31,672 nucleotides of DNA from Dunaliella salina (Eukaryota; Chlorophyta; Chlorophyceae; Chlamydomonadales; Dunaliellaceae), in contig MU069730.1 in NCBI GenBank assembly GCA_002284615.2, positions 251,563-283,234 of the forward strand, written 5' to 3'. The translations under genes were made by a program, and so were the position numbers. The notes under the pieces are model-generated. The model was not told where the DNA came from. It saw only the letters and a list, made by a program, of their open reading frames with translations, and did no database searches. The stretch's first letter is position 1, and every line of letters begins with the position of its first letter. Positions 9,683 through 18,326 of the stretch are shown piece by piece.

Positions 9683-10325
9683 CAGGGTTGCACACCACGT
9701 TGCCACGGGCATGATTTCGTGGCGTGGCGTTGCCGTGGCGTGGCAACGGGAACGGCCACGGCCACAGCAACGTTTCTAAGCCAGATCGGCAAGCAGAGGT
9801 CTCTGCTCCCACAGAGGCCTGAGCACATACAACTGTGATTATATAATGAGCGTTGATACCGACGAAGTGTACTACAGAAGTTACAACTCGAATCAGAAGC
9901 ACAAGGAATGGACGTGCTTAGGCTGCGGAGACAAGTGGACATGTTCAGCGGACAGGCTCAGAGCCCACATACTCAGGCTGAAGAGCAAAGGCATCAAGCC
10001 CTGTTCCAAGTGTAACTCCCCATCAGACCTGAAGCCCATGCAGGACTTGGATGCACAGCTTGCACAAGCGGGTGCTGCCACGAAGAGGCAGCGCGCTGAG
10101 AATGAGGTGGGCCCACTTCTGGGTACTTGCAATGCACACCTATGCATGCACACATACATGCACACACAGGGCTGCAGGTGCAAATGCACACAGCTGTGCA
10201 CATACAAGCACAGTTGAGTGCACGTAGGCATGCATACAGAGACAACATTTGTAGCAACTGCCACGTTTTAAATTCCGTGGCGTGGCCGTGGCGTGGCCGT
10301 GGCGTGACCGTGGCGTGCAACCCTG
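9683..10325 (+). mobile_element. hAT element remnant nested in the Harbinger left arm
   Basis: The ends are CAGGGTTGCACACCACG (left) and, reverse complemented from the right, CAGGGTTGCACGCCACG: 16 of 17 match and the CAGGG start is typical of hAT. Flanks are ACGTCATG (9675-9682) and ATGTCATG (10326-10333), an 8-bp duplication with one C/T difference at a CpG. Removing the element and one flank rejoins Harbinger arm sequence that matches the other arm. Sub-ends are arrays of CGTGGC/GCCACG hexamers (about 9700-9765 and 10275-10318). At 643 bp it keeps only the N-terminal BED-like finger, so it is a non-autonomous deletion derivative. Confidence 0.82.
9846..10217 (+). pseudogene. BED-type zinc finger, N-terminal remnant of a hAT transposase
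   Basis: A 123-residue frame. Residues 22-56 read W-T-C24-x2-C27, then DRLRAH41, then GIKPC53 and C56. This spacing (CxxC, Leu-x2-His, then K-P-C after about 12 residues) is that of BED fingers at the start of hAT transposases, which bind the element ends. From residue 57 the sequence is Ala/Gln-rich, then after AENE (10106) a GTGGGC could be a splice donor. Beyond it the frame runs into TGCA-rich low-complexity DNA. No DDE or dimerisation region follows, so the gene is truncated by an internal deletion. Confidence 0.65.
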
Positions 10326-10985
10326 ATGTCATGTCAAAATTCTCGGCGGGAGGCCCAAAAGGAACACCCACCCCGCCTCCCCCCCAAATACTGCCCCCCT
10401 CCCCACAACAAGGGTACCAATCTGCTCCTTTTTAAAATAGCTATCAATCTGCATACTCATCGTAATCAAACATTGAGTTGGAGCAGAGTTATGGGGCAAA
10501 AACTGATGAACGGACGCCCATGCAAACCTGCCCTTCCAGGCACCCACAACTGGCTTGCAAGTCCATAAACTGCCCTTCTGACTTCACCATGCAAGGATGT
10601 ATTATACATTGTCACTGTCATGGAAGTTTGGATTTGTTTGCTGCATGCAGCAACATGCGCATGCATGCCTTCACACCCCCAGCAACCTATGCCCATGCGC
10701 ATGTGGCACTGACTCTGATTCATGCACAGAGACTCCTGCTTTTACCCAATTTCCTTGAAGAGGGTGCCAATCGACAATTCTGAAGCTCAGGAATCCATTG
10801 ATATATTTAAAACTCCGAGAAAGTGGCTCGGAAAAATTCTGGAGGGGGGGTCCCAAAAAGTCCAGACCCCCTCGAAGGACCACCCACCAACCACCCTCTC
10901 CGATTGGACCCGTATATATACCAATCGATAGCTCTCGACCTCAAGACTCCGAATATGTAGTTTTTATTCGGATTGACACATGACG

Positions 10986-11145
10986 TGTAACGATATAAAT
11001 AATGAAACAAGCGGGGTGCTTTCAGGCGTCATCCGGGCGCATCAGTCTGAGGATGGTATGCAGTGCTTAGGCGTGACTGAGTGCCCAGCAAACGCAGATA
11101 TGTTGGAAGGAACCTACCAGCGAACTGAGGGCCTCAGGCCCCGCT
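10986..11145 (+). mobile_element. 160-bp insertion with 8-bp target duplication
   Basis: The Harbinger left arm is interrupted at ACATGACG, present at 10978-10985 and again at 11146-11153. Other arm copies read straight through this point (…ACATGACGTCCAAAAG in reverse orientation at 22.3 kb). The inserted DNA has no long open frame and no obvious inverted ends; it finishes with the small palindrome CTGAGGGCCTCAG. Eight-base duplications fit hAT-like or SINE-like insertion; the class is undetermined. Confidence 0.7.
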
Positions 11146-11541
11146 ACATGACGTCCAAAAGTTATGCAGACTGGTGCCTCCTGCCTCCACCGAAAAATTT
11201 TTTCGCCCTTGACGGAAAAATTTTGCAAGCGGTCAAACACAAAAATTTTTCAAATTTTTTTTCTCTTCAGTGCTTAGCCACGGTGGAGCATCGCGGAGGT
11301 GAGGATTTGTCCCACATTCATGCAAGCGCACTCCCTTCATGAGTGCTCCTTCAAGAAGGGGCACTCCTGCATGGGGCATGCATGGGAACTTCTCCTCCTC
11401 TCCTGCCCTTCCGTCCTTTACACTCTCTTCCCTCCCCTTGCCCTTGAAGGAAAGTCCTTCTTTTGGATTCTAGGAGAAGCAAGTGTGCGGGGACAGGGCC
11501 AATTGGAAGGACTCACCCTGAATATGAGGCTGCCTAATTCA

Positions 11542-12159
11542 GGCAAGCTTTCCGCATGAGCAAGCCAGCCTTCAAGACCCTGTGTGAGACATATTGTGCC
11601 TCACTTGCAAAGCAAGACACACGCATGCAGAGTGCAATCCCTGTTGAGAAGAGGCTGGCACTTTTTTTGCACTGGGCTGGCTCAGGTTCTCCATATTACC
11701 ATCTTGCGCAGACCTACGATATTAGTAAGCCTTCCGTGACCAATATAATTCATGAAGTTGTGTTTGTGCTGTGCAAAGAATTTTGTGCCAAGCATGATTG
11801 TCTTTCCAGAAGGACAGGAACTCATGCGCGTCATGCGAGATTTCAGAGGCTTGTGCAATTTGCCTTTTTGTGCTGGTGCAATAGACGGAACATTCATGAG
11901 GATTGAGAAGCCGTATGAGTGGGGTGATGTCTACTATTGCTACAAAAAGCACATGGCTATTATTCTTTTCGTATGTGTTGATGCTCATGACAAGTTCACA
12001 TTTGTTAGCGCTGGAGGGGCAGGTCAAGTTGGTGATGCACACATATGGAATTTTAGTGTTCTGCGTAGAGAGATTGAGGATGGTTCTTGGCTTTCCTTGC
12101 CGCCGAATACTCGCATGGAGGAAATGACCATAGATGATACCTCACTTTCACCATCGTAG
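11542..12159 (+). pseudogene. PIF/Harbinger DDE transposase, frameshifted and 3'-truncated
   Basis: First frame (from FRMSKPAFKTL, 11550-11906) has the helix-turn-helix-like front: RLALFLHWAGSGSPYYHLAQ then ISKPSVTNIIHEV. A frameshift near 11790 moves the rest to frame 11752-12159: FPEG, then CAGAIDGTFMRI with the first catalytic Asp at 11884-11886, YYCYKKHMAI, and GQVGDAHIWN with the second Asp at 12034-12036. The third catalytic Glu and the C-terminus are absent; the frame ends at 12159 in sequence antisense to a second ORF. A CTAATTCAG just before 11542 could be a splice acceptor, so an upstream exon is possible. The enzyme would excise and insert the element at TAA. Confidence 0.82.
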
Positions 12160-12473
12160 GCTGGCTCCCCATCCAAACCCTCGTGAGCTCCCGGCTTGGG
12201 TGCTGCTGCGCGCAGTGGCCTCTTGGCTCCATGTGTGACTTCGCTCACCTGCTGCTGATCCTGCTCAAGCTGCAACTGATCAGCTGCATGGGCTGCAAGC
12301 GCATGCAAGGAGCCGCCAGACTGGCTGCCTACCACCACTGCCTCTGACATCTGCAGGTCCCTGCTAGGCTTGTGCTGGTCCTCATCTGGCCCGAGCACCT
12401 GTGCTTTCTTGCAGGGCTGACCTCTTGCCCCCCTCCCCCTGCCATTGGACCCTTGCTTGCCCTTGGGAGGCAT
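12024..12473 (-). pseudogene. Harbinger second ORF (DNA-binding accessory protein?), N-terminal part
   Basis: A minus-strand frame starting MPPKGKQGSNGRGRGARGQP, basic and Gly/Arg-rich, then Gln/Ala-rich (LQLEQDQQQVSEVTH), then acidic. PIF/Harbinger elements normally carry a second gene for a Myb/SANT-like partner of the transposase, often with such a basic N-terminus. No SANT helices are visible, and the last 40 codons are antisense to the transposase tail. A deletion probably joined both genes tail to tail near 12110-12150. Assignment rests on position and composition only. Confidence 0.42.
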
Positions 12474-12639
12474 GGCGCCACCCTCAAAGATAAAATATGT
12501 GAACGTTGAAAAAAAACTGGAAATTTTTGTGTTTTTTGGACCTTGCATTGAAGGGGCACTCCCAAGAGGCACTCCCAAACGGTAACTGAAAACTGACCCC
12601 AACCGAAAAAATTTCCCAAAGACGGTCCCTAGTGACTTC

Positions 12640-13496
12640 TGGATGGAACTGAAAATTTTTTTGGGTGGGCCAAAAAAATTTGCCTGAGGACAGGAGGCCC
12701 CAGCAAGCATAACTTTTGGACTTCAAGCGTCAATCCGATCGGGACACCCATATTCGGAATCCTAAGATCGAGATCTATCGATTGGTGTATATATGGGTCC
12801 GAACGGTGAAGGTCGGTAGGGGTGTCTGAGGAGGGGTTCGACTTTTTGGGACCCCCCCTCCAGAATTTTTCTGGGACACTTTCTCGAAATTTTGAATATA
12901 TCATCAGATTCCTGAGCTCGAGAACTGTCGATTGGCACCCTTTTTGTGCAAATTGGGTAAAAGGGTGGGTCTGTGTGGATGACTGGGAGCCAGTGCCATG
13001 CGCACAAGGGTGTGGGTAGCAGGGGGTGTAAACGCCAAGGTGCAGCAAACCAATCCAAACTTCCAGGATAGAGACAATGTAAGATGCATTATTGCATGGT
13101 GAAGTTAGGAGGGCTGTTTGTGAAGTTGCAAGCCAGTTGTGGGTGCCTGGAAGGGCAGGTATACATGGGCGTTTCCTGCTGAGTTTTTGCCCCATAACTC
13201 TGCTTCAACTCAACCATTCATTGCGCTAAGTGTGCAGATGGATGCAGACTTAAAAGAGAAGCAGATTGGTACCCTTTTTGTCCGGATCGGGGCACTGGAA
13301 GGGGGGTTTTGGGGGTGGTGGGTGGGTCGGGGGGGTCCCCCCCAAAACTTGGGCATGACGTCCACTACCTTTTTTTTTTACCCTCCTGCTGAGGAAAAAA
13401 ATTTTGTGTGTGACCGCAATTCTTTTCGCCCAAAGTGAAAAATATTTTCAACACTGACGGAAAAAAGGCCGAAAAAAATTGTGTGTGACCGCCCCC
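12640..13496 (-). repeat. Right inverted arm of the Harbinger element (RepA)
   Basis: Reverse complement of the left arm. Shared blocks include GCATAACTTTTGGAC, a TATATATGGGTCCGAAC block, CAGAATTTTTCTGGGACAC, GTCGATTGGCACCC, GCAGATTGGTACCC and ATGACGTCCACTACC. The same unit recurs alone at about 15080-15650, 16315-16425 and 22305-23020. Confidence 0.8.
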
Positions 13497-13499
13497 TAA
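13497..13499 (+). repeat. Target-site duplication (TAA), right
   Basis: Partner of TAA at 9544-9546. Keeping one of the two copies rejoins the LINE B RNase H frame. Confidence 0.88.
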
Positions 13500-14725
13500 T
13501 AGAGCACTCCCCTCATCCTATCCATTTTTATAAAGTCAAAGCCCACTCTGGCATCATAGGAAACTAGGGGGCTGACGCTTGCGCTCGCACCGCAGCCCTC
13601 TCTGATACAGTAGACATCACGCTTCCGGATGCCAGGGACCCCTTCCACAACTTCTATTGGCTTTCATTGAAGACAACTTCCACACAAAATGATGGCAGAC
13701 ACCGCACCCACACTTTCCCGATGCACTTTCTCACCAACATGAGCGACAAACTTAAAACACACATGCACAAGAAACACAAACTTGGCTGTGCTGACACCTC
13801 AGGCTACCACTACCAGAGATGGCAAAAGCTTAACGAAGCCACACCATCCACCAACAACACAAACAATGTTGGCCACCACCCAATCTCTCAGCTTGCAAAC
13901 AACGAAATTAGCAACTCCTTCTGGAAAAATCCAAAGATTACCCTTAAACATCAAATAAATCTCATGAAATATTGAACGAATACAGTGTATACACAGGGCC
14001 ATGCCTCCGAATTCAACTTTTTAAGTTCTGATAGGTGCCCACTTTGTGCAAATACAGATAACATTTATCGTGTTCTGCTTAGGTGTACCAACCCAACAAT
14101 GAGTGGGATGCACACCAACAGACACCACGCGGCCCTGAGTCTCTGTATAGAAGCCCTCAGCAAAGGCCGCTATGGCTCATCCCTCATTAGCATGGATGGT
14201 TGCAATCACGACAGACTTCTAGATCAAGGCATACTAGTCCCTGAAAACACCTCTCAAGCTATCCCAGACTGGGTTTTCCCTCACGGCGTTGCCCCTCCTG
14301 TACGACACACAAGCCGCCCTGATGTTCTATTTGTGCGGCACATCCCGGGTAGAAAAGCCCATCTCGACCCTACCAAGATTCCACCACAAAAAGGAGTCAT
14401 CCACCTTGTTGAACTTCAATTCTGCTCCGACACTAATCCTGTCAGCACCTTAGAACGTGCACAAACTCAACATTCCCACATCATAAGCAGACTTAAAACA
14501 CGCAGCTTAAGAAACTCAAACAAGAATAACAAAGTGACTTTGCATATCGTCTCAATTGGTGTTGGTGGCACGATTTATAACAATTAGACAATCACACCTC
14601 TCATAAATCTGGGCCTGACCAAACAGAAATCTGAATCACTAGCTTCTCAACTCAGGGACCATGCCATCCAAAGATTATCCAACACCATTAACACTAGACA
14701 TGCACTTTGTTTTCAGGGGGCATCT
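13497..14725 (+). pseudogene. LINE family B, RNase H end, zinc knuckle and RLE-type endonuclease
   Basis: After the TAA duplication the frame continues IEHSPHPIHFYKVKAHSGIIGN, then TAG (13565-13567) where family members have Glu or Gln, then GADACARTAAL: the C-terminal RNase H motif. A 13667-13975 frame follows without recognised fold. The frame 13985-14587 has CPLC...YRVLLRC...MH...RH: a CxxC-H-C knuckle in which the expected His is Tyr. About 65 residues later comes SRPDVLFVRH (Asp 14321-14323) and HLVELQF (Glu 14411-14413), the RPD...E pattern of the restriction-like endonuclease placed after the RT in R2-type and Dualen/RandI LINEs. A TAG at 14585-14587 is followed in frame by more coding-like sequence to about 14725. 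Confidence 0.68.
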
Positions 14726-15080
14726 GGGAGGGGGCTTGCTGGGTGCGCGGCGGCGGCTGAGGATGGAAGAAGGAGGGTTTGAGCGCTCGGGGGCATGGCA
14801 GCCAATCCCCCGGATCCCTATTAGTTCTGCTTCTTGCTCTCTCCTTAGCTAGTTTTGTCTAGTTAGGTGGAGGGACCCTGGTGAGGCCTCTAACTTTTTT
14901 AGGGGTTCTTCCCTTAATGCACGCGGCCTGTTGGCTGCGTAGACTTTTCTTTTCTTTTTTCTTTTCTTTTCAAACTGGCCCCACATGTGCCAGGCTTCGA
15001 ATAGAGGAGTCTTCCCAAGCAGAAATGGCCTCTGTAGTGATTAGGACCACATTCCAATCCTGGTAGGACTGCATAAACGC
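14726..15080. other. No gene recognised; TTTTC microsatellite inside
   Basis: G-rich start, then unremarkable DNA. An interrupted (TTTTC)n tract lies at 14944-14971. No coding motif or structured RNA seen. Confidence 0.5.
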
Positions 15081-15650
15081 AGGCCCTTCACAGGAGGGTG
15101 GCAGAAAATTTCTCCGAGGACGGCACGTGTAGATTTTGGGCTGGACCCCCCTGCCCCCCCTCCTCCCCCCCCCAAAACCTCCCTCCCAGTGCCCCAATCC
15201 GGACAACAAGGGTGCCAATCTGCTCCTCTTTCAAATAGCTATCAACCTGCATACTCAGCGCAATGAAATGTTGATACGCAGCAGAGTTATGGGGAAAAAA
15301 GTGAGGAGCGGACGCCCATGCATACCTGCCCTACCAGGCACCCAGAACTGGCATGTGAGTATACAAATTGCCCTCCTGGTTTCAGCAAGCAAGAACACAT
15401 CATGTATTGTCACTATCCTGGGAGCTTGGATTGATTTGCTGCAGGTTTGCCTCCACACCCCTTGCTGCTCAGACCCTCGCGCGCTTGGCACTGACTCCGA
15501 GCCATGCACACAGCCCCCTCCTTTTGCTCAATTTGCACAGAGAGGGTGCCAATCAACAGCTCTTGAGCTCAGGATTCCGAACGAATAGTTCTTAAGATTG
15601 ACACGTGCCATCCAAAAGTTATACGAAGTTACACGAACTTATCCCTCCTG
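15080..15650 (+). repeat. RepA solo copy (Harbinger arm), same orientation as left arm
   Basis: Shares with the Harbinger left arm the order CAGGAGG, GGCACGTGTAGATTTTGGG, a C-rich block, AAGGGTGCCAATCTGCTCCT, CAGAGTTATGGGG, GGACGCCCATGCA, GGTGCCAATC, GATTGACACGTG and CCAAAAGTTAT. The TATATA/GGGTCCGAAC section is deleted between about 15575 and 15600. No open frame is shared between copies, so the unit is non-coding. Confidence 0.75.
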
Positions 15651-16312
15651 CCTAATGGGTGTCAAAAAAGTCAAAATTTGACCACCTTCTTTCCTAATTT
15701 TGAATGTGCAGGATGTTAGCACATCATATTAGGGTTGTAAAAGATATTTTTGGGGGTGACAAATGACCCCAGGGTGGAGCTGCGGGCCGTTTTGAGGTGA
15801 TCTGGGGCCAGGAGAGTGATCTGGGAACTTCCGATTTCCATGATTTTTTGGTGAACATGATATTTTAATGGAATGAAAATGGTTGGCATGGTCAGGTTTG
15901 ACAAAAAAAGTTGTGAAGAGCATGTCTGGCAAGTTGGCCAGCTGCCCCCCTCTGGACAACTACCCCCCCAAAGACCTATGTGTTGTTTTTGAAATGTTCA
16001 TTGCATTGGTGGGCCAAAACCTGGGGCACTTGAGCTTGGTTTCAAACCGAATTTTGCAGTAGAGAATGACAGTACCAGGTTTTGGCCCATACACTTAATC
16101 ATCCGCGGCGTCAACCCTAGTTTTGGACCACCCAATCACTATATCTGAACACCCACCGCACCAAATTGGGTGGTTTTTAGTGACTTGGGGTCCTCGTACC
16201 AAAGGAATGTCACTCCATTCTTTTTGCAATGACATTCCTTTGGTACGAGGACTCCCCAAAAAAATGGAGTGAAAAAACTCAGTGGTGGTGAGAAAAACAA
16301 TTTCAGCCATTT
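15650..16312 (+). repeat. RepB repeat, order Y-middle-X
   Basis: Block Y (15650-15915) matches 19793-20035, for example TTTTGAAT(G/A)TGCAGGATG and AGTGATCTGGG. Block X (16140-16312) matches 19645-19770, for example GCACCAAATTGG and ATTTCAGCCATTTCCC. In the second locus the order is X then Y. There is no coding potential. RepB sits between two RepA pieces here. Confidence 0.65.
16190..16252. repeat. 23-bp perfect inverted repeat (hairpin)
   Basis: GTCCTCGTACCAAAGG… (16190-16212) and its exact reverse complement (16230-16252) are separated by 17 nt. Only the second-arm region aligns to the other RepB copy, so the first arm looks like a local inverted duplication. Confidence 0.88.
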
Positions 16313-16425
16313 CCCAGGAGGCGCCAAAAAAAATTCTGAGTGCTGGCACGTGTAAATTTTGGGTGGGAGCCCCCTGACCCACCCCAAAACCCCCCATGCA
16401 GTAACCCTATCCGGACAACTACGCT
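16312..16425 (+). repeat. RepA fragment
   Basis: CAGGAGGCGCCAAAAAAA, GGCACGTGTAAATTTTGGG, the C-rich block and ATCCGGACAAC align to the start of the 15080 copy, about 1.23 kb upstream. After it, to 16622, there is only a short CGTAACACTTCGTA direct repeat and no gene. Confidence 0.65.
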
Positions 16426-16612
16426 TCGTAACACTTTGTATCATTTCGTAACACTTCGTATTTCAGCGACATAATTTCGAGTGGTGCAAATGGCATCTTG
16501 TAACACTGGTGCAAAAGCCGCTGGAACACCAGCTTCCGCACAGTTAGCCTGTTGCTGTGGCCTAGGCTTGCCTAGCAGCAGGCCTGGTAAGGGTCCAGGT
16601 TGGTCCAATCTT

Positions 16613-16622
16613 GGGCAGTTCA
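16613..16622 (+). repeat. LINE C target-site duplication, left
   Basis: GGGCAGTTCA, repeated at 21989-21998 directly after the LINE C tail. Confidence 0.7.
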
Positions 16623-16689
16623 GTTCTTGACAGCCTTTCATTTGTCTGAGGACCTGCAGTACTGCAGACACTAGTGTCTTTGGTTTTGC

Positions 16690-17520
16690 TGCAAAAAGGA
16701 TCTGTTTGGCCTTGATGCAGAAGTCATGCTTGGGGCGGTGTATTTAAATCCCCAGTCCAGGAATTACACTCCACGCGATATCCACAACAGTTTCCTCACG
16801 CTTCTTGATGAATCTGTTTGTGCCACTCAGGTTGCTCCTCACCTGCTCCTCTGCGGCGATTTCAATGCCAAGATTGGGCGGCTTAGTGAAGTGAATGACG
16901 CCCACTATGAGACTCTTGTGGCTTGTCCAGACTTGCAGCGTACGAGACGGTGTGAGTGTGCTGAGGTGAACCAAGCGGGGAAACTCTTAGTTGATCTGGC
17001 TGCTGCTCTGGTCTTACTCATTACTGCGGGGCGTGTTCCTGGGGATGTGGGTCAGGCATCATTTGTTGGTTATTCTGGTGCTGATGGTTGCAAACGCAGA
17101 AGCCGACCTGATCATGTTCTGGTGTCTAGGGAACTTTTTAAATCAGTACATTTAGTTGCTATCTCTTCCCCAGATTGTGAAGCTAGTGATCACTGTTTTA
17201 TGAGTTTGTATTTCAAAGCTCAGACTCCCTGCAACAACGTTGATTGGGACAGTCATGCTGATCATGAATGTGTGGTGGGTCGTTGTGTGAACGATTCTGT
17301 GCATTTGATGTAGGATGAACGTAAGTTGGATGAGTATGTTGCTTGCCTGGAGGGCAACTTGGAGCTTCAAGCTCAATTCCAGGATGCTATTAACAATGGG
17401 AATGTTGATGCTGCTTGTTTCTGCGTTCGCGATTCTGATCGGATGCTTATCATTCATGCTGCCATGGACTGTAGGATGTCTCGTAGACACTTTGTGACTT
17501 CAAGAGAAGGAAGCAGTTGA
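16690..17520 (+). pseudogene. LINE C endonuclease domain (AP type), partial
   Basis: The frame reads DLFGLDAEVMLGAVYLNPQS before CGDFNAKIG (Asp45/Asn47 counted from 16726), then SRPDHVLVS (Asp129; most relatives have Asp-Tyr or Asp-His here) and EASDHCFM (Asp155-His156). The N-terminal metal-binding motifs are absent because the element is 5'-truncated. An in-frame TAG at 17311-17313 is followed, still in frame, by DERKLDEYVACLEG to a TGA at 17518-17520. Confidence 0.82.
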
Positions 17521-18017
17521 GTGCACGAAGGCCAGTATGGTTTGACTTAGTGTACCAAGAAAAAAGGAGGACTTTTATCCATGCGGTGCGGACCAAGCAG
17601 GCTGTGCATGCGTGCAAATTCCTGAAGAAGGAGTACAGAAAGGCCACTAGGCGAGCTAGACGTGTGCACATCAGGGCGCAGAAAGCTTTGTTTCGAGATC
17701 GCTTGCGGAAGCATGACCCAGCTATTTACTCTATGCTGCGTGCGCCCAAGCGCAAACACCAGACACCCCTGTCTGCAGCGGCCTGGGAAGACTACCTTTG
17801 CAGCCACTTCAGGCCTTCTGCTGTTGCTGCAGCCTCAGACGCCGCTGATCCTCCAGCCGCTGCTGCTGCTGCTGCTGCTGCTGCTGCCGCAGCTCAAGCA
17901 GCCCAGCCCACATCCTCCCCTGGCACGCAGGCTGTTGTTCCCCCTTCTGCTGCTGCTGCTGCTACAGCTCCGTCAGCTCAGCCCCCAGGTTCCCCTGCAA
18001 CGCAATCCGCTGCCCCC

Positions 18018-18060
<43 letters not shown>

Positions 18061-18326
18061 CTGCCCCGTCAGGCCAGCCTACAGCTTCCCCTGCTACGCA
18101 ATCCGCTGTCCCCCCTTCTGCTGCTGCTGCTGCTGCTGCTGTGCCGCCCTCAGCTTACTCAGTTGCTGATGCGGCTGTGCCCTCAGCCTTCTCAGCTGCG
18201 GCTGCAGCTTTGCAACCCACCCGCTGGTGGTCTACGCGCTTCGGTGGTGCCCATGGCATGGATGGAAGGGATCTGGATGTGCCCATGCTTCTCCTGGTTT
18301 CGACTGCATTGCTGCGCCTTTCTTGA
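17517..18326 (+). pseudogene. LINE C linker with expanded poly-alanine repeats
   Basis: After a frameshift near 17510 the frame reads ARRPVWFDLVYQEKRR, a basic region (RKATRRARRVHIRAQKALF) and DYLCSHF, typical of the EN-to-RT connector. From about 17820 to 18215 it is a low-complexity block: three tandem units of roughly 85-105 bp, each with S-P-x-T-Q-[AS], P-[PA], an Ala run of 5-13 and A-P-S-x-Q-P. The Ala runs are coded by GCT/GCTGCT microsatellite DNA. The frame then enters AHGMDG, the usual pre-RT motif, and shifts near 18268. Confidence 0.7.
17860..18150 (+). repeat. CTG/GCT microsatellite-containing minisatellite
   Basis: GCT runs near 17860-17888, 17949-17964, 18018-18058 and 18117-18141 separated by a shared CCCCTG(C/G)(A/T/C)ACGCA-type core. 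The three units repeat at roughly 85-105 bp. Poly-Leu frames on the same strand are shadows of this repeat. Confidence 0.75.

Larger units (their letters stand above)
9547..13496 (+). mobile_element. PIF/Harbinger DNA transposon with long inverted arms, internally deleted
   Basis: Left terminus GGCTGCGGTCACACACAA and right terminus (reverse complement) GGGGGCGGTCACACACAA, both followed by ATTTTTTTCGG and a TTTTTTCCGTCAG block. The left end has an extra 12-bp T-rich duplication. The binding-site-like word GCGGTCACACACAA occurs twice per end (9551-9564, 9618-9631; reversed at 13404-13417 and 13479-13492). The inverted arms extend some 850 bp each (left to about 11230 after discounting two insertions, right from about 12640). 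Between the arms are a truncated transposase (+) and a truncated second ORF (-). Flanking TAA copies define the ends. It sits inside the RNase H domain of LINE B. Confidence 0.88.

Noticed and set aside
9700..9770. CGTGGC/GCCACG array as a CRISPR-like or regulatory repeat.
   Set aside because: It is mirrored at the other end of the 9683-10325 element and is best read as hAT subterminal repeats.
13565..17313. Repeated in-frame TAG codons in LINE frames (LINE A endonuclease, LINE B RNase H and C-terminus, LINE C linker), as if TAG coded Gln as in some ulvophyte algae.
   Set aside because: The beta-tubulin gene uses CAG for every Gln and ends in TAA; the LINE frames also carry TGA and TAA stops and frameshifts. 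CAG-to-TAG decay explains the pattern.
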